Notes: generated by a model from the letters alone, not told the origin. A stretch of DNA of 64,000 bases from Zoogloea sp. (GCF_030157465.1 NZ_JAOAUU010000096.1:1417-65416), one strand, 5' to 3'. Numbered from the stretch's first letter, positions 16,892 to 25,819 are shown. Numbers and translations: made by a program.

Positions 16892-18811
16892 ATGGCTCAG
16901 AACAGCGATAACGAGGGCTTCCTGGTCGGAACCCCGATCACCAGCCTGCGGCGTTCTGGTGCGGGCCAAACCGATTCACTGCTTTACGACATTCGCGCGG
17001 AGGTGCGGGGCGTTCACCGGGCGATCCTTGACGGCGTTGCCCGCCCTCTCGCGCTCGCCGGGCGGCAGGCGGTTTCACCGCGACCACTCGGCGGCGCGCG
17101 GCCCGAAAAGTCCGCCGCCGTAGCTTCGCCAGCGATGCCGGCGGGCCGGGTTAAGGGTCCGCGGGCTGCGGCTCAGTCGGGAACCCTGCCCAGCGGTGCA
17201 GCGGCTCGCCGTGCGCTTGCTGCGGCAACGCCACCGGTAAAGCCTGGCCAGCGGGACGGCAAGGGGCGTTTCGTGAAGCGTGACGGCTCTTCCGGCGAAG
17301 GCGCATCGTCGCCGGATACCGGCGGCACAAACTCAGGGGCGGTTCGCAACCTGGCCGAACGGCTTTCAGCCGCGATAGGCCCCGCGTCCGGGCTCGAAGA
17401 GGCGGACCCCACTGCGAAGGCGTTCAACGAGGTCGTAGCCCCGTTCTCGCGCGGCCTGGACATGCTGGGCAGGAAGTCCGATGGCCGGCAGGAAGGGCTG
17501 CTGAAAAAAATATGGAAAACGCTCAAAGGCATCGAAGAGAAGGCCGTCAATCCAGCTCAAGCAGAGTCCGGCGGCGGAATTTTTATGTTGCTGGGGCGGT
17601 TTCTGCCGCTCCTGCTGCCGGCGCTGGTGGGTCTGACGACGGTTGTGGCGGGCGTTGCGGCATTTTTGGGGATCAAGGACTTCTTAGAGGACGATGAAAA
17701 GGCCGCGAAAGCAGCAGAGGGAATCAAAAAGGATGTCTCGGAGCCCCTCAAGGAGAACTTGAAAGCCGTTGGCATCGATTCGGACAAGCAGATAGCCGAC
17801 ACCCGGGCCGCTACGCTTGAGAATCGCGATGGAGAGTATGCAAAGGAGGACAAGGCACGGGCCGCCTTCGCCAAATCCAGCGGCATGAAGCCGGGCAACA
17901 CGGCTTTCGAAGACGCGTTCTACAAGGATCAGCAGGCCAAGGAAGCCGCAGCGGCCGAGCAGGCGAAGAAGGGGCTTGTCCAGCGCGGGTTTGAAAAGGT
18001 CAAAGAAGTCGGCAGGTCGCTGTTTGGCAACCGGCAAAAGGATGCAATGGTTGCGCAGATGGCCGCGTCCGGCATCACCGACCCAAAAGAGCAGGCAATG
18101 TTCATGGCGCAGCTGGACCACGAATCAGGCGGCTTCTCGAAAACCGAAGAGAGCTTCAGATACAAGAGTGCTGACCGCCTGATGCAGGTGAGCGCAAGCG
18201 CTCGAAAGATGGGTAAGCCGGCTGTTGAGCAAGCCATGGCGAAGGGGCCGGAAGCTATCGCCGAACTGATGTACGGCGGACGAATGGGCAACAAGAGCCC
18301 TGGCGATGCCTTTGCCTTTCGGGGGCGCGGGGCCATCCAGCTTACCGGCCGAGACAATTACACCCGTGCCGGTAAGGCTTTGGGAATCGACCTGGCGAAC
18401 CATCCCGAGCTTGCCGCAGAACCTGAAAATTCCGCCAAGATCGCGGCTTGGTACTGGAAAACAAACAAGCTCACCACGGCCGCGAAAAACGGCGACGTTC
18501 GCGCCGTCACTAAGACGATCAACGGCGGAACCAATGGCCTCGCTGATCGCACCGCGAAGTACGGGCGGTACCTGTCTGCTGCGACGGCTGGCGCCTTCAA
18601 GGTGTCGCCCGCAACGGCCAGCATTCCGGCGGTACGGCCTGTACGGGCCCCTTCCATGCCCGCCGTAGCGGACGCGCCGGCCTTGCAAATTCCGCTTGGA
18701 AGCGGTGCCCCTTCAGGGCCGGTCATGGTGAGCCTTCAGGGCGGTGATGTTCGTCAGGATCTGAGTGATCGCCGTATGGCGCACATTGCTACCGGCGGAG
18801 TCGCGAACTGA
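16892..18811 (+). CDS. Membrane-anchored GH19 lysozyme/structural protein, 639 aa
   Basis: The C-terminal domain (about 385-570) is a GH19 chitinase/lysozyme of phage endolysin type. It runs from MAQLDHESGGFSKTEESFRY (catalytic Glu region) through FRGRGAIQLTGRDNYTRAG to TINGGTNGLADRTAKY. The middle (about 230-262) is a strongly hydrophobic segment (MLLGRFLPLLLPALVGLTTVVAGVAAFLG) followed by charged coiled coils. The N-terminal 200 residues are low-complexity and basic. The C-terminal tail (VMVSLQGGDVRQDLSDRRMAHIATGG) resembles tails of virion-associated lysozymes. It is larger than simple endolysins, so a virion-associated or anchored cell-wall hydrolase is more likely. ATG 16892 is chosen; a TTG lies two codons earlier. 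Confidence 0.85.
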   Translation: MAQNSDNEGFLVGTPITSLRRSGAGQTDSLLYDIRAEVRGVHRAILDGVARPLALAGRQAVSPRPLGGARPEKSAAVASPAMPAGRVKGPRAAAQSGTLPSGAAARRALAAATPPVKPGQRDGKGRFVKRDGSSGEGASSPDTGGTNSGAVRNLAERLSAAIGPASGLEEADPTAKAFNEVVAPFSRGLDMLGRKSDGRQEGLLKKIWKTLKGIEEKAVNPAQAESGGGIFMLLGRFLPLLLPALVGLTTVVAGVAAFLGIKDFLEDDEKAAKAAEGIKKDVSEPLKENLKAVGIDSDKQIADTRAATLENRDGEYAKEDKARAAFAKSSGMKPGNTAFEDAFYKDQQAKEAAAAEQAKKGLVQRGFEKVKEVGRSLFGNRQKDAMVAQMAASGITDPKEQAMFMAQLDHESGGFSKTEESFRYKSADRLMQVSASARKMGKPAVEQAMAKGPEAIAELMYGGRMGNKSPGDAFAFRGRGAIQLTGRDNYTRAGKALGIDLANHPELAAEPENSAKIAAWYWKTNKLTTAAKNGDVRAVTKTINGGTNGLADRTAKYGRYLSAATAGAFKVSPATASIPAVRPVRAPSMPAVADAPALQIPLGSGAPSGPVMVSLQGGDVRQDLSDRRMAHIATGGVAN

Positions 18812-18952
18812 ATATCGGAAGCTACCCGGATTCCAGGTAGTTTCCAAAATGATGGACAGGTGCTTGACGGCGCGGCGATTCCGGGCGCATGATTCATTCG
18901 CCGCTGCAAACAACAGCGATACAGGCTTGGCAGCCTGGATTACTTGGCGGAC

Positions 18953-18976
18953 AACCGCCCTCAAGCGGTTTTTTTA
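18953..18976 (+). terminator. Intrinsic terminator after the lysozyme operon
   Basis: AACCGC / GCGGTT stem with CCTCAA loop, followed by a T tract. It closes the rightward operon about 140 bp after the lysozyme stop. Confidence 0.75.
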
Positions 18977-18984
18977 CGTCCGTC

Positions 18985-19118
18985 GCATGGTGACGCCCCA
19001 ATGGGCGGGGCCGTGTGGGAGGGGAAACCCTGCCGGTTCCAAGTACCGGTCTGCCAACCTGCACGGTTCCGCCCACCTCGCTTGGCAGCGAGTAAGCGGA
19101 GAACATAGCCGCTACTTG
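18985..19118 (+). promoter_or_regulatory. Candidate structured leader RNA (P4-immunity-region-like)
   Basis: Between the terminator and the next start, the + strand holds tightly packed short stems (CGCCCCAATGGGCGGGG, ACCGGT pairs around TCCAAGTACCGG, GGTTCCGCCCACC) just before a small arginine-rich ORF. The layout resembles the leader with small gene found in P4-type satellites near their immunity region. That comparison is from memory of layout and has not been aligned. Confidence 0.4.
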
Positions 19119-19130
19119 GAGCACCACACC

Positions 19131-19505
19131 ATGGCAACCCACGCCCCCAGTGCGCCCGCACTCTGCAGCACCGCACGCCCCAAACACAGCCCTGCCCTTG
19201 TCCGCGGCCCGCATCGCCGTATCGGTCGCCCCCGTCCCGCTGCGCCGTCACCGGTAACCGCCCTGCGCGCCATCGTGCTTGAAACGATGGACTACCCGCC
19301 CGTGCGCCCGCGCTCCGCTGACAGCTTCCTGCCGGCCGCGCTGCTTGAGGCCGCACAGCAGGCCATCGCCGCCGCTGATCGCAGCACGCGCCGCCCTGGC
19401 CGTGCCCGCCTCGCCCTGTCCCTTTCCCTTTCCCTGTACCGCACCATCCGCCGGCTTGCCGGTCCCGTAGCAGCCTATCGCCTCACCTTTGCCCGGAGCA
19501 TCTGA
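19131..19505 (+). CDS. Hypothetical arginine-rich small protein, 124 aa
   Basis: ATG 19131 follows the structured leader; the longer ORF-track start reads through it. The protein is basic, rich in Arg, Pro and Ala (GPHRRIGRPRPAAPSPV), and ends in a hydrophobic-basic alternation (LALSLSLSLYRTIRRLAGPVAAYRL). That could be a membrane-active amphipathic helix or RNA-binding region. Satellites often encode small inhibitors at this position. No family recognised. Confidence 0.6.
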   Translation: MATHAPSAPALCSTARPKHSPALVRGPHRRIGRPRPAAPSPVTALRAIVLETMDYPPVRPRSADSFLPAALLEAAQQAIAAADRSTRRPGRARLALSLSLSLYRTIRRLAGPVAAYRLTFARSI

Positions 19506-19507
19506 CC

Positions 19508-19867
19508 ATGACCACCAACACCACCACCTTCGCCGCCCTCGAGAAGTCCACCGACGTGGCCGAGCATACCGGCTGCAACCATGTGGCGACCGTGCAGCCG
19601 ATCGCGACCGGTGCCGATGATCCCGCCACCACGCCCCTGATCGTCGGTGACCCCGTGTCCGATCTGGACAGGCTCGAATCCGGCATCGTCACGGCTGTGC
19701 AGCCGGACGGAAACATCACCGTCCAATGGGATAGCGGCCGGTCCTGCGACATGGTGCGCGGTGCACTGCTTCTCGAGTGCTGGGCGCGCATGCCGGCTGC
19801 TGAAGCTGCCAAGGTAAAGGGCGCCGTCCTGACCATGCGTGCCCGCCTTGAAGCGGTTGCGGCCTGA
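19508..19867 (+). CDS. Hypothetical protein with SH3/KOW-like core, 119 aa
   Basis: Follows the previous stop by two bases. Residues about 58-90 (RLESGIVTAVQPDGNITVQWDSGRSCDMVRG) read as a small beta-barrel of SH3/KOW type, which often binds nucleic acids or peptides. The N terminus is probably disordered and the C terminus helical. No specific family recognised. Confidence 0.7.
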   Translation: MTTNTTTFAALEKSTDVAEHTGCNHVATVQPIATGADDPATTPLIVGDPVSDLDRLESGIVTAVQPDGNITVQWDSGRSCDMVRGALLLECWARMPAAEAAKVKGAVLTMRARLEAVAA

Positions 19868-20090
19868 TAGACCGGATGGAGCTGTGCGCCTGTCACAGGG
19901 CGCACAGCAGGCCCGAAAGGCCTCCCGTTGTCGGATATTCTGCCGCCGGCCAAGGAACCGACAGAGGCACACTGACGATTCTTTCCTTTCGTGTCCTACG
20001 ACACCCCGGCCCCGCGCTGGGGTCGTCGCTTCTGGCGGGCGTGAGGATCTCCCAAGGGTGTGAATCGGGCTCACACCCTGCTGCGCAAGC

Positions 20091-20738
20091 TCAGAAAAGG
20101 GAACCCGTCGCACGACGCCCCGGCAGTGGATCAGCCCGAGCCCGCAGAAGATCAACTGCAGCCGGTGTGAGCATGCCCCGCGCCGCGACCTCTGATTTCG
20201 CCCGTAGCCAGTCACCCCACGCTTCGTCCGGCAAGATCACAACCGAGCGCTTTTCGTCACCAGGCTTGTGCATGCGCCCCATGATTGGGTGCCCGTCCGC
20301 ATTGATCGTCAGCATGGACATGGACCAGGCCGGCAGGCCATCGTCTTTCAATCGCCGTTCCCAGATGCCCGCGATCCCCATAGGCTTGCTGTCGGTGCGC
20401 TCAATCCGCCAGCGAACGGCCTTTCCCGTCTCGTAGCACGGCTCGAAAATGGCGTCAGCGGGAATGATGCAGAGCTGCCCGCGCTTCCAGGCCTCTCGAA
20501 AGGAAGGCTTCTCCCCAACCGTCTCAGACCTGGCGTTGTAGGTGGAGCGGACAATCTTCGCGTCCGTCGCCCATGCAGGAACCAGGCCGAAGCAGGCCGG
20601 CACCCACAAGCGCGGAGCGAAGTTGGTCACAATGGGGGCGATCAGGCCCGGATACGCCTCGCCGTAAGAGAAATCCGGCGGGGGGAGATCAAAGCCCATG
20701 AGCTGCTGGCGGGCAGAGGGGGCATAGTTCGAGCACAT
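20091..20738 (-). CDS. SOS response-associated peptidase (SRAP, YedK/HMCES-like), 215 aa
   Basis: SRAP proteins form a thiazolidine link with abasic sites in single-stranded DNA. The invariant Cys2 (MCSNYAP) is present, as are the NARSET motif (about 70), the Glu in IIPADAIFEP (about 97) and the HPIMGRMH histidine motif (about 150-157). The length is normal. It is transcribed toward the small-gene block and lies downstream of a 116-aa gene with a LexA-like box, so SOS induction with the element is plausible. Confidence 0.93.
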   Translation of the reverse strand: MCSNYAPSARQQLMGFDLPPPDFSYGEAYPGLIAPIVTNFAPRLWVPACFGLVPAWATDAKIVRSTYNARSETVGEKPSFREAWKRGQLCIIPADAIFEPCYETGKAVRWRIERTDSKPMGIAGIWERRLKDDGLPAWSMSMLTINADGHPIMGRMHKPGDEKRSVVILPDEAWGDWLRAKSEVAARGMLTPAAVDLLRARADPLPGRRATGSLF

Positions 20739-20780
20739 GGGGCAAGCTTAAGGCAACAGCCCACTTGCGGCCACCGGGCG

Positions 20781-21131
20781 CTATCCTCCGGGCGCTCGCC
20801 CCTGAAGCTCTGGAACGTCCCACCGGGCGAATCCGTCAGGACCAATGACCATCGGCACCTGCGTGCACTCCCATTCCTGCAGCACGGCAGCGCCCCGGTG
20901 CTCTTCGTAGCCGCGAATCCGTATCACGCCAGCGAGAATTGACAGAACCTTTGCGTCGTAAAGCACCGCCGCCGGCTCGCCGCTGGCACTCATGAAGCGC
21001 CGAAGCTCGAAACGAGCGGCCGTCGCGCTCAAGTCGCCCGCGAGCTGATGCTCAGGCCGCATTGCTTCGTGGTCGGGGATAAGACGGCCCCCTTGACGAA
21101 GGCGACGGATGCGGACGAACACGACGGGCAC
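20781..21131 (-). CDS. Hypothetical protein upstream of SRAP, 116 aa
   Basis: The ORF opens with GTG at 21131, but the LexA-like box ends seven bases upstream and no ribosome site is visible, so a downstream start (for example Met24) is possible. The sequence includes AVLYDAKVLSILAGVIRIRGYEEHRG, a beta-rich core. It is separated from the SRAP gene by 42 bp and probably shares its promoter. No family recognised. Confidence 0.65.
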   Translation of the reverse strand: MPVVFVRIRRLRQGGRLIPDHEAMRPEHQLAGDLSATAARFELRRFMSASGEPAAVLYDAKVLSILAGVIRIRGYEEHRGAAVLQEWECTQVPMVIGPDGFARWDVPELQGRAPGG

Positions 21132-21137
21132 CCAAGG

Positions 21138-21153
21138 CTATACAAAAATACAG
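21138..21153 (-). promoter_or_regulatory. LexA-box-like site upstream of the SRAP operon
   Basis: The minus strand reads CTGTATTTTTGTATAG, matching the LexA core CTGT-N8-ACAG except for one base in the right half (ATAG). It overlaps a TATACT-like -10 hexamer. The position before an SOS-associated gene supports it. Confidence 0.55.
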
Positions 21154-21395
21154 TATAGGTCTGTTTCAGGCCGTCTCATGCAACACCACCCAAGCGTTTC
21201 TTTCATTGCTGGGCACTGGATCGAAGACGCGTAAAGGCACCGAAGCCTGCTAATAGGCGGGCTTTCACGTCTGGAACCCAAGGCCCCGACGTTGGCGTTC
21301 CCGAAAACGGTAGCCCACCACGAAACCCGGCATGGGCACGGAGCCTACCGTTTTGATGCAAACCAAGCGCCAACAAAACGAGCACTTCCGACCTT

Positions 21396-21417
21396 GGTGC
21401 TAGCCCGGTGATAGCCC
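21396..21417. promoter_or_regulatory. Candidate integrase arm-type sites, attR side
   Basis: GGTGCTAGCCCGGTGATAGCCC lies about 45 bp inside attR and repeats the double TAGCCC unit found between attL and the integrase. The gap 21132-21460 (about 330 bp) holds this site and the LexA-like box, and no credible gene. Confidence 0.6.
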
Positions 21418-21460
21418 AGCAAAAAGGCCAACCCTCACGGATTGGCCTAAGTGCTTGATA

Positions 21461-21510
21461 AATCTGGTGCCGGTGAAAGGAATCGAACCCTCGACCTTCG
21501 CATTACAAGT
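21461..21510. repeat. attR: 50-bp direct repeat
   Basis: Perfect match to 6749-6798. Together the two copies bound a 14.76-kb element. This copy lies inside the complete tRNA-Thr gene, so the insertion preserved tRNA function. Confidence 0.93.
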
Positions 21511-21540
21511 GCGCTGCTCTACCAACTGAGCTACACCGGC
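21465..21540 (-). tRNA. tRNA-Thr (TGT)
   Basis: The minus strand gives a 76-nt tRNA beginning GCCGGTGTAGCTCAGTTGG, with anticodon loop CTTGTAA (TGT), T-arm GGTTCGATTCC and encoded CCA. Acceptor GCCGGTG pairs with CACCGGC. Its 3' half is duplicated at 6753-6798. Confidence 0.96.
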
Positions 21541-21689
21541 AAATCTCTTAACCTCGCCGCCTGCCGCAAAAAACCGCATGCACATGGACGGAAAAGGCCG
21601 GCCTGAACTATCCTTGAAGGCTGTTCAGGCCCGAGTGAGGGTCGGATTATAAACAAACCGTCCCGTTCACGCAGCCTCCACGTACACGC

Positions 21690-23248
21690 ATGTCCACTGC
21701 CCTCAAGCCGGACGCCCCCTCCGCGAGCCGGGATGATCCGGCGAAACCGCCTATCCGCCTGCTGTTCATCGAGGACGCCGAAAACGATGTCATGCTGTTG
21801 CTGCATCGTTTTCGTAACGCCGGCTATGCGCCCACCTACCTGCAGGTCGCCTCTGAAAGCGGCATGCGCGAGGCGCTTCAGCGGGAAAGCTGGGATGTCA
21901 TCCTGTGCGACCACAACCTGCCCGGCTTCAGCGCCCAGGCGGCCCTGCGCACGATCCAGGATCTCTGCCTCGACCTGCCCTTCATCATTGTTTCGGGGGT
22001 GATGCAGGAAGACGAGGCGATCGCCGCGATGCGTGCGGGCGCCCACGACTACCTCAGCAAGAACAAGCTGGAGCGCCTGATTCCGGCCGTCGAGCGTGAG
22101 TTGCGTGAAGTCGGCAACCGCCGCGAGAAACGCCTTGCCGAACAAACCCTGCGCCAGAGCGAAGCGCGCCTCAGGGCTCTCACCGACAATATTCCGGGCG
22201 TGGTCTTCCAGATGGGCTACACGCCGGACGGCATGCTCGGCTTCCAGTACCTCAGCGAAGCGGCGGCGATGCTCTTCGGTATTTCCGCCGACGAGCTGAT
22301 CGGCAGTTCGGCCGGCTGGATGACCTGGCTGCTCAAGGAGGACCTGCCCGGTTTCATGGAGGCGGCCTGTGTATCGAGCGAAAACCTGTCCACCCTCAAC
22401 TGGGAGGGCCGCATCCAGCTGTCCACCGGCGAACAGAAATGGATCAACCTGCGCAGCTCGCCGCGCCTGTCCGAGCTTGGCGCAGTGATCTGGGAGGGCG
22501 TGATGTGGAACATCACCCACAGCAAGCGCGTCGAGGCAGACCTGCGGGAGTCGCGCAGCCAGCTGGCAGCGCTCTCGAACCACCTCCAGCGTATCAAGGA
22601 AGACGAACGCGAGCGCATCGCCCGCGACGTCCACGATGTGCTCGGCGGCACCCTGGTGGCGATGAAGTTCGAGATGTCGCTGCTTGAGTCGAAACTCGAG
22701 TCCAACCCGGTCCAGGCCCGTGAGCGGGCGCACAATGTCGGGCGCATGGTGGACGACGCGATCGCCACCGTTGGCCGCGTAACCCGCGAATTGCGTCCCG
22801 GCATCCTCAAGGATTTCGGCCTCGCCGCAGCGATCGAATCCCACGGGGAGGACTTCGCGCAGCGCACCGGCATCATCTGTAACATTGTTGCCCCGACCAC
22901 GACCTTGACCCGGGCTACGATACGGCTCTCGCATTGTTCCGGGTTTTCCAGGAAGCACTGACCAACGTCAGCAAGCATGCCCGTGCAAGTGAAGTTAACG
23001 TACGGCTCATGCAGGAAGGCGACCAGGTTGTGCTCGATATCACCGACAACGGCTGCGGCCTGGCTGCAACCGACCTGCGCAAGCCCCGCTCTTTCGGGCT
23101 GCGTGGCATCCGCGAACGGCTCACCAGCCTTGGCGGACGTCTCGAGCTGAGTCCGGTCGTCCCTCACGGAACACGACTCACCCTGCGAACTCCTCTCCAG
23201 CCTCCGCAGCCGGACGAACAACAGAACCCCAACCGGAGTCCCGCATGA
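21690..23248 (+). pseudogene. NarL-type hybrid sensor histidine kinase, frameshifted
   Basis: The first frame (21690-22961) encodes a receiver-like domain (about 20-140), a PAS domain (about 150-285) and the HisKA_3 dimerisation helix with its histidine (ERERIARDVHDVLGGTLVAMK). The HATPase domain continues in another frame (to 23248: FRVFQEALTNVSKHA, DNGCGLA, FGLRGIRERL). Adding one C to the CCCC at 22891-22894 restores an uninterrupted protein of about 519 aa (APDHDLDPGYDTALALFRVF). It is therefore either a fresh one-base deletion or a homopolymer sequencing error. The reconstructed stop overlaps the response-regulator ATG, so the two form an operon. Confidence 0.9.
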
Positions 23249-23886
23249 ACAAGCCCATCCGAGTGCTGATTGCCGACGATCACGCAATCGTCCGCCAGGG
23301 CCTGCGACAAATTCTCTCCGACACCCCCGACCTCACCGTTGCCGGAGAGGCGGAGAACGGCGTGCAGGCCGTGCAGATGGTGCGTACCGGCGAGTGGGAT
23401 GTCGTGTTGATGGACGTCTCGATGCCCGACCGCAACGGCATCGACGCCCTCAAGATCATCAAGAAGGAATTCCCGCGCCTCCCCGTATTGATTCTCAGCA
23501 TGTACCCCGAGGAGCAATACGCCATTCGCGCCCTCAAGGCCGGCGCTGCGGGCTATCTCACCAAGCAGAGCGCACCGGAACTCCTCGTCACCGCGATCCG
23601 CCAGGTGGCCAGCGGCAAGAAATACGTCAGCCCGTCACTGGCCGAAGAGCTCGCCAACGCAATCGGCGACGACAGCGAGCGCCTTCCTCACGAAAAGCTC
23701 TCCGACCGCGAATACCAGACGTTGTGCATGATCGCCTCCGGCAAGACGCCGACCGAAATCGCCGAGGCCCTCAACCTCAGCGTCAAGACGGTCAGCGTTT
23801 ATCGTGCCCGCCTGCTCGAAAAGATGAATCTGCGCAACAACGCAGAGCTCACCCATTACGGTCTCAAGCACGGCCTGGCCGAATAG
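23245..23886 (+). CDS. NarL/FixJ-family response regulator, 213 aa
   Basis: Transcription factor of a two-component pair. The receiver domain (about 1-120) has ADDHAIVRQGL, the phospho-acceptor Asp in VVLMDVSMPDRNG (about 56), the Thr/Ser switch and Lys in LTKQS. The LuxR HTH (about 145-205) includes LSDREYQTLCMIASGKTPTEIAEALNLSVKTVSVYRARLLEKM. The ATGA overlap with the upstream kinase indicates co-translation. If the kinase frameshift is real, this regulator has lost its natural partner. Confidence 0.96.
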   Translation: MNKPIRVLIADDHAIVRQGLRQILSDTPDLTVAGEAENGVQAVQMVRTGEWDVVLMDVSMPDRNGIDALKIIKKEFPRLPVLILSMYPEEQYAIRALKAGAAGYLTKQSAPELLVTAIRQVASGKKYVSPSLAEELANAIGDDSERLPHEKLSDREYQTLCMIASGKTPTEIAEALNLSVKTVSVYRARLLEKMNLRNNAELTHYGLKHGLAE

Positions 23887-23892
23887 CCGTCG

Positions 23893-23917
23893 GCAGGCAA
23901 CGCTGCCTGCATTTTTT
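23893..23917 (+). terminator. Intrinsic terminator after the response regulator
   Basis: GCAGGCA / TGCCTGC stem with ACGC loop, followed by A and six T. Confidence 0.85.
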
Positions 23918-24070
23918 CATTTCGGGTGGGCCGATACGCTCAAGGCATGTCGGGGACGGCCGTTATCAGTCGGGATTACATCACGCTTGCCTTGAGAGCC
24001 TGCCCGACCCAACAGCGGAGCAGGATGCCGGATGCTTCCGAAAACCCCTGCTGCCCCGCGCAGACCCAAG

Positions 24071-25819
24071 ATGACGATCGACAACAGCCAGCCCTCCGAC
24101 ATCGCCCGGGAGACCCTGCGTCAGCTCGCGCTACGGCGGATCGCACCGACCCCCGACAACTATCGGGCGCTTTACCACGAGATAGCCGGAACGGTTCCCG
24201 AGGAAGCCTTCCCCGAACGCGCCCTCAAGCAGATCGCCACCGCCCTGCCGCGGCACAACCGCGATGCCCTGCGCATTGCCCAGGACTTCGAGTCGGCGAT
24301 CGGCCGGAGCGACTGGCCCGAGCTTCGCAATGTGCTTGTGGGCGCCCTCTCTGCGCCCGAGAGTCAGGCCATCAATTGGGGCAGCCTGCTCCGCGAGTTC
24401 ATTGCCGAATGGGATCGGCGCCAGAACGGCCTGACCCAGGCACGCAAGCGCGAAATGCTCGACCGGGTACTCGCTGCCTCCGGCGCCAACCCTGACAAAC
24501 TGGCCGAACGCATGCAGGGTCTGCTCCGCGCCTGGGCACGCAACTCGGATGAGGATCTGCCGGACACCGACGCACCGGCCGCCCCCTCCAGCCCTGCCGG
24601 CGCAGCCACCGGCCACGCCGAAAACCCCGCCTTCGCCACGCTGCTGGCCACCCTCCTCGATGGCCTCGCCGCCCAAGCCCAGACCAGCGAGCCCGCGCTC
24701 TCGACCGAAGCCCGCGAACTCGCCGCGGCCGTGCGCCAGCAGCCCGTCGCCCTCAGCGCCGCGATCCTGCAACAGCGCCTCGACAAACTGCGCTCGGCCC
24801 TCGAATGGGCTTCCGAAGATCAGCACGCCCTGCGCGATGCCCTCCAGCGCGTGCTGCAGCTGATCCTCGAAAACATCAGCGAACTGGTCGTGGACGACCG
24901 CTGGCTGCATGGCCAGATCGTGCTGATGGGCGAAATGTTCGCCCATCCCCTGGACGTACGCGTCCTCGGCGAGCTGGAAAACCGCCTGCGCGATGTCATC
25001 CACCGCCAGGGCGCCATCAAGGTCGAACTCTCCGACGCGCAGGCACGCCTGAAGGAGATGCTCGCCCGCTTCGTCGATCGCCTCGGCGAATTCTCCGACT
25101 CCACCGGCAGCTACCACGACAAGATCGAACAATCCGCCGAGCGCATCGCCGCCGCCCGCGACATCACCGAACTCACCGATGTCATCGCCGACGTGATGCG
25201 CGAAACCCGCACGGTGCAGGAATCCACCGCCCGCTCCCGCGATGAACTCAAAGAACTGCGCGGCCGCGTAAACGACGCCAACTCCGAAATCTCGCGCCTG
25301 CAGCTCGAACTCGAACAAACCAGCGAGCTGATCCGCCACGACCCCCTTACCGGCGTACTCAACCGCAAGGGTCTCGACGAGGCCCTCGCCCGCGAAACCG
25401 CCCTCTCCCGGCGACGCGGCACGCCGCTCTGCCTGGGCCTACTCGACATCGACAACTTCAAGCGGATCAACGACACCCACGGCCACCAGACCGGCGACGA
25501 AGCCCTCCAGCACCTCACCGAGGTCGTGCGCGAAAACCTCCGCCCGCAGGATTCCGTCGCCCGCTACGGTGGCGAGGAATTCGTCATCCTGCTGCCCGAC
25601 ACCGTCCTCGACAGCGCCATCGCCACCCTCGTGCGCCTGCAGCGCGCGCTCACCAAGCGCTTCTTCCTGGCCCACCAGCAAAAGCTGCTGATCACCTTCA
25701 GCGCCGGCGTATCCGAACTGAAGGACAGCGAAGAGCCCGAACAGGCCATCGACCGGGCCGACAAGGCCATGTACATCGCCAAGCGCTCCGGCAAGAACCG
25801 CGTCATCGCCGCCCACTGA
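24071..25819 (+). CDS. Diguanylate cyclase (GGDEF), 582 aa
   Basis: Makes c-di-GMP from two GTP. The GGDEF domain (about 420-580) contains HDPLTGVLNRKGLDEAL, the LDIDNFKRINDTHGHQTGDEAL metal-binding region and the active loop GGEEF. An RPQD inhibitory I-site stands five residues before it, so product inhibition is expected. The N-terminal about 400 residues are a cytoplasmic helical sensor region beginning SDIARETLRQLALRRIAPTPDNYRALY, typical of a beta-proteobacterial GGDEF subfamily, with an alanine/proline linker near 165-190. No membrane segments. I prefer ATG 24071 over the upstream ATG at 24032, because the conserved N terminus begins there. Confidence 0.95.
   Translation: MTIDNSQPSDIARETLRQLALRRIAPTPDNYRALYHEIAGTVPEEAFPERALKQIATALPRHNRDALRIAQDFESAIGRSDWPELRNVLVGALSAPESQAINWGSLLREFIAEWDRRQNGLTQARKREMLDRVLAASGANPDKLAERMQGLLRAWARNSDEDLPDTDAPAAPSSPAGAATGHAENPAFATLLATLLDGLAAQAQTSEPALSTEARELAAAVRQQPVALSAAILQQRLDKLRSALEWASEDQHALRDALQRVLQLILENISELVVDDRWLHGQIVLMGEMFAHPLDVRVLGELENRLRDVIHRQGAIKVELSDAQARLKEMLARFVDRLGEFSDSTGSYHDKIEQSAERIAAARDITELTDVIADVMRETRTVQESTARSRDELKELRGRVNDANSEISRLQLELEQTSELIRHDPLTGVLNRKGLDEALARETALSRRRGTPLCLGLLDIDNFKRINDTHGHQTGDEALQHLTEVVRENLRPQDSVARYGGEEFVILLPDTVLDSAIATLVRLQRALTKRFFLAHQQKLLITFSAGVSELKDSEEPEQAIDRADKAMYIAKRSGKNRVIAAH

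Noticed and set aside
21531-22958. 475-aa antisense ORF and similar long shadows (31144-32436 +, 35692-37515 -, 38218-39327 +, 45230-46591 +, 51866-53299 -)
   Set aside because: These are open frames on the complement of high-GC, well-recognised genes, with biased composition and no domain identity.
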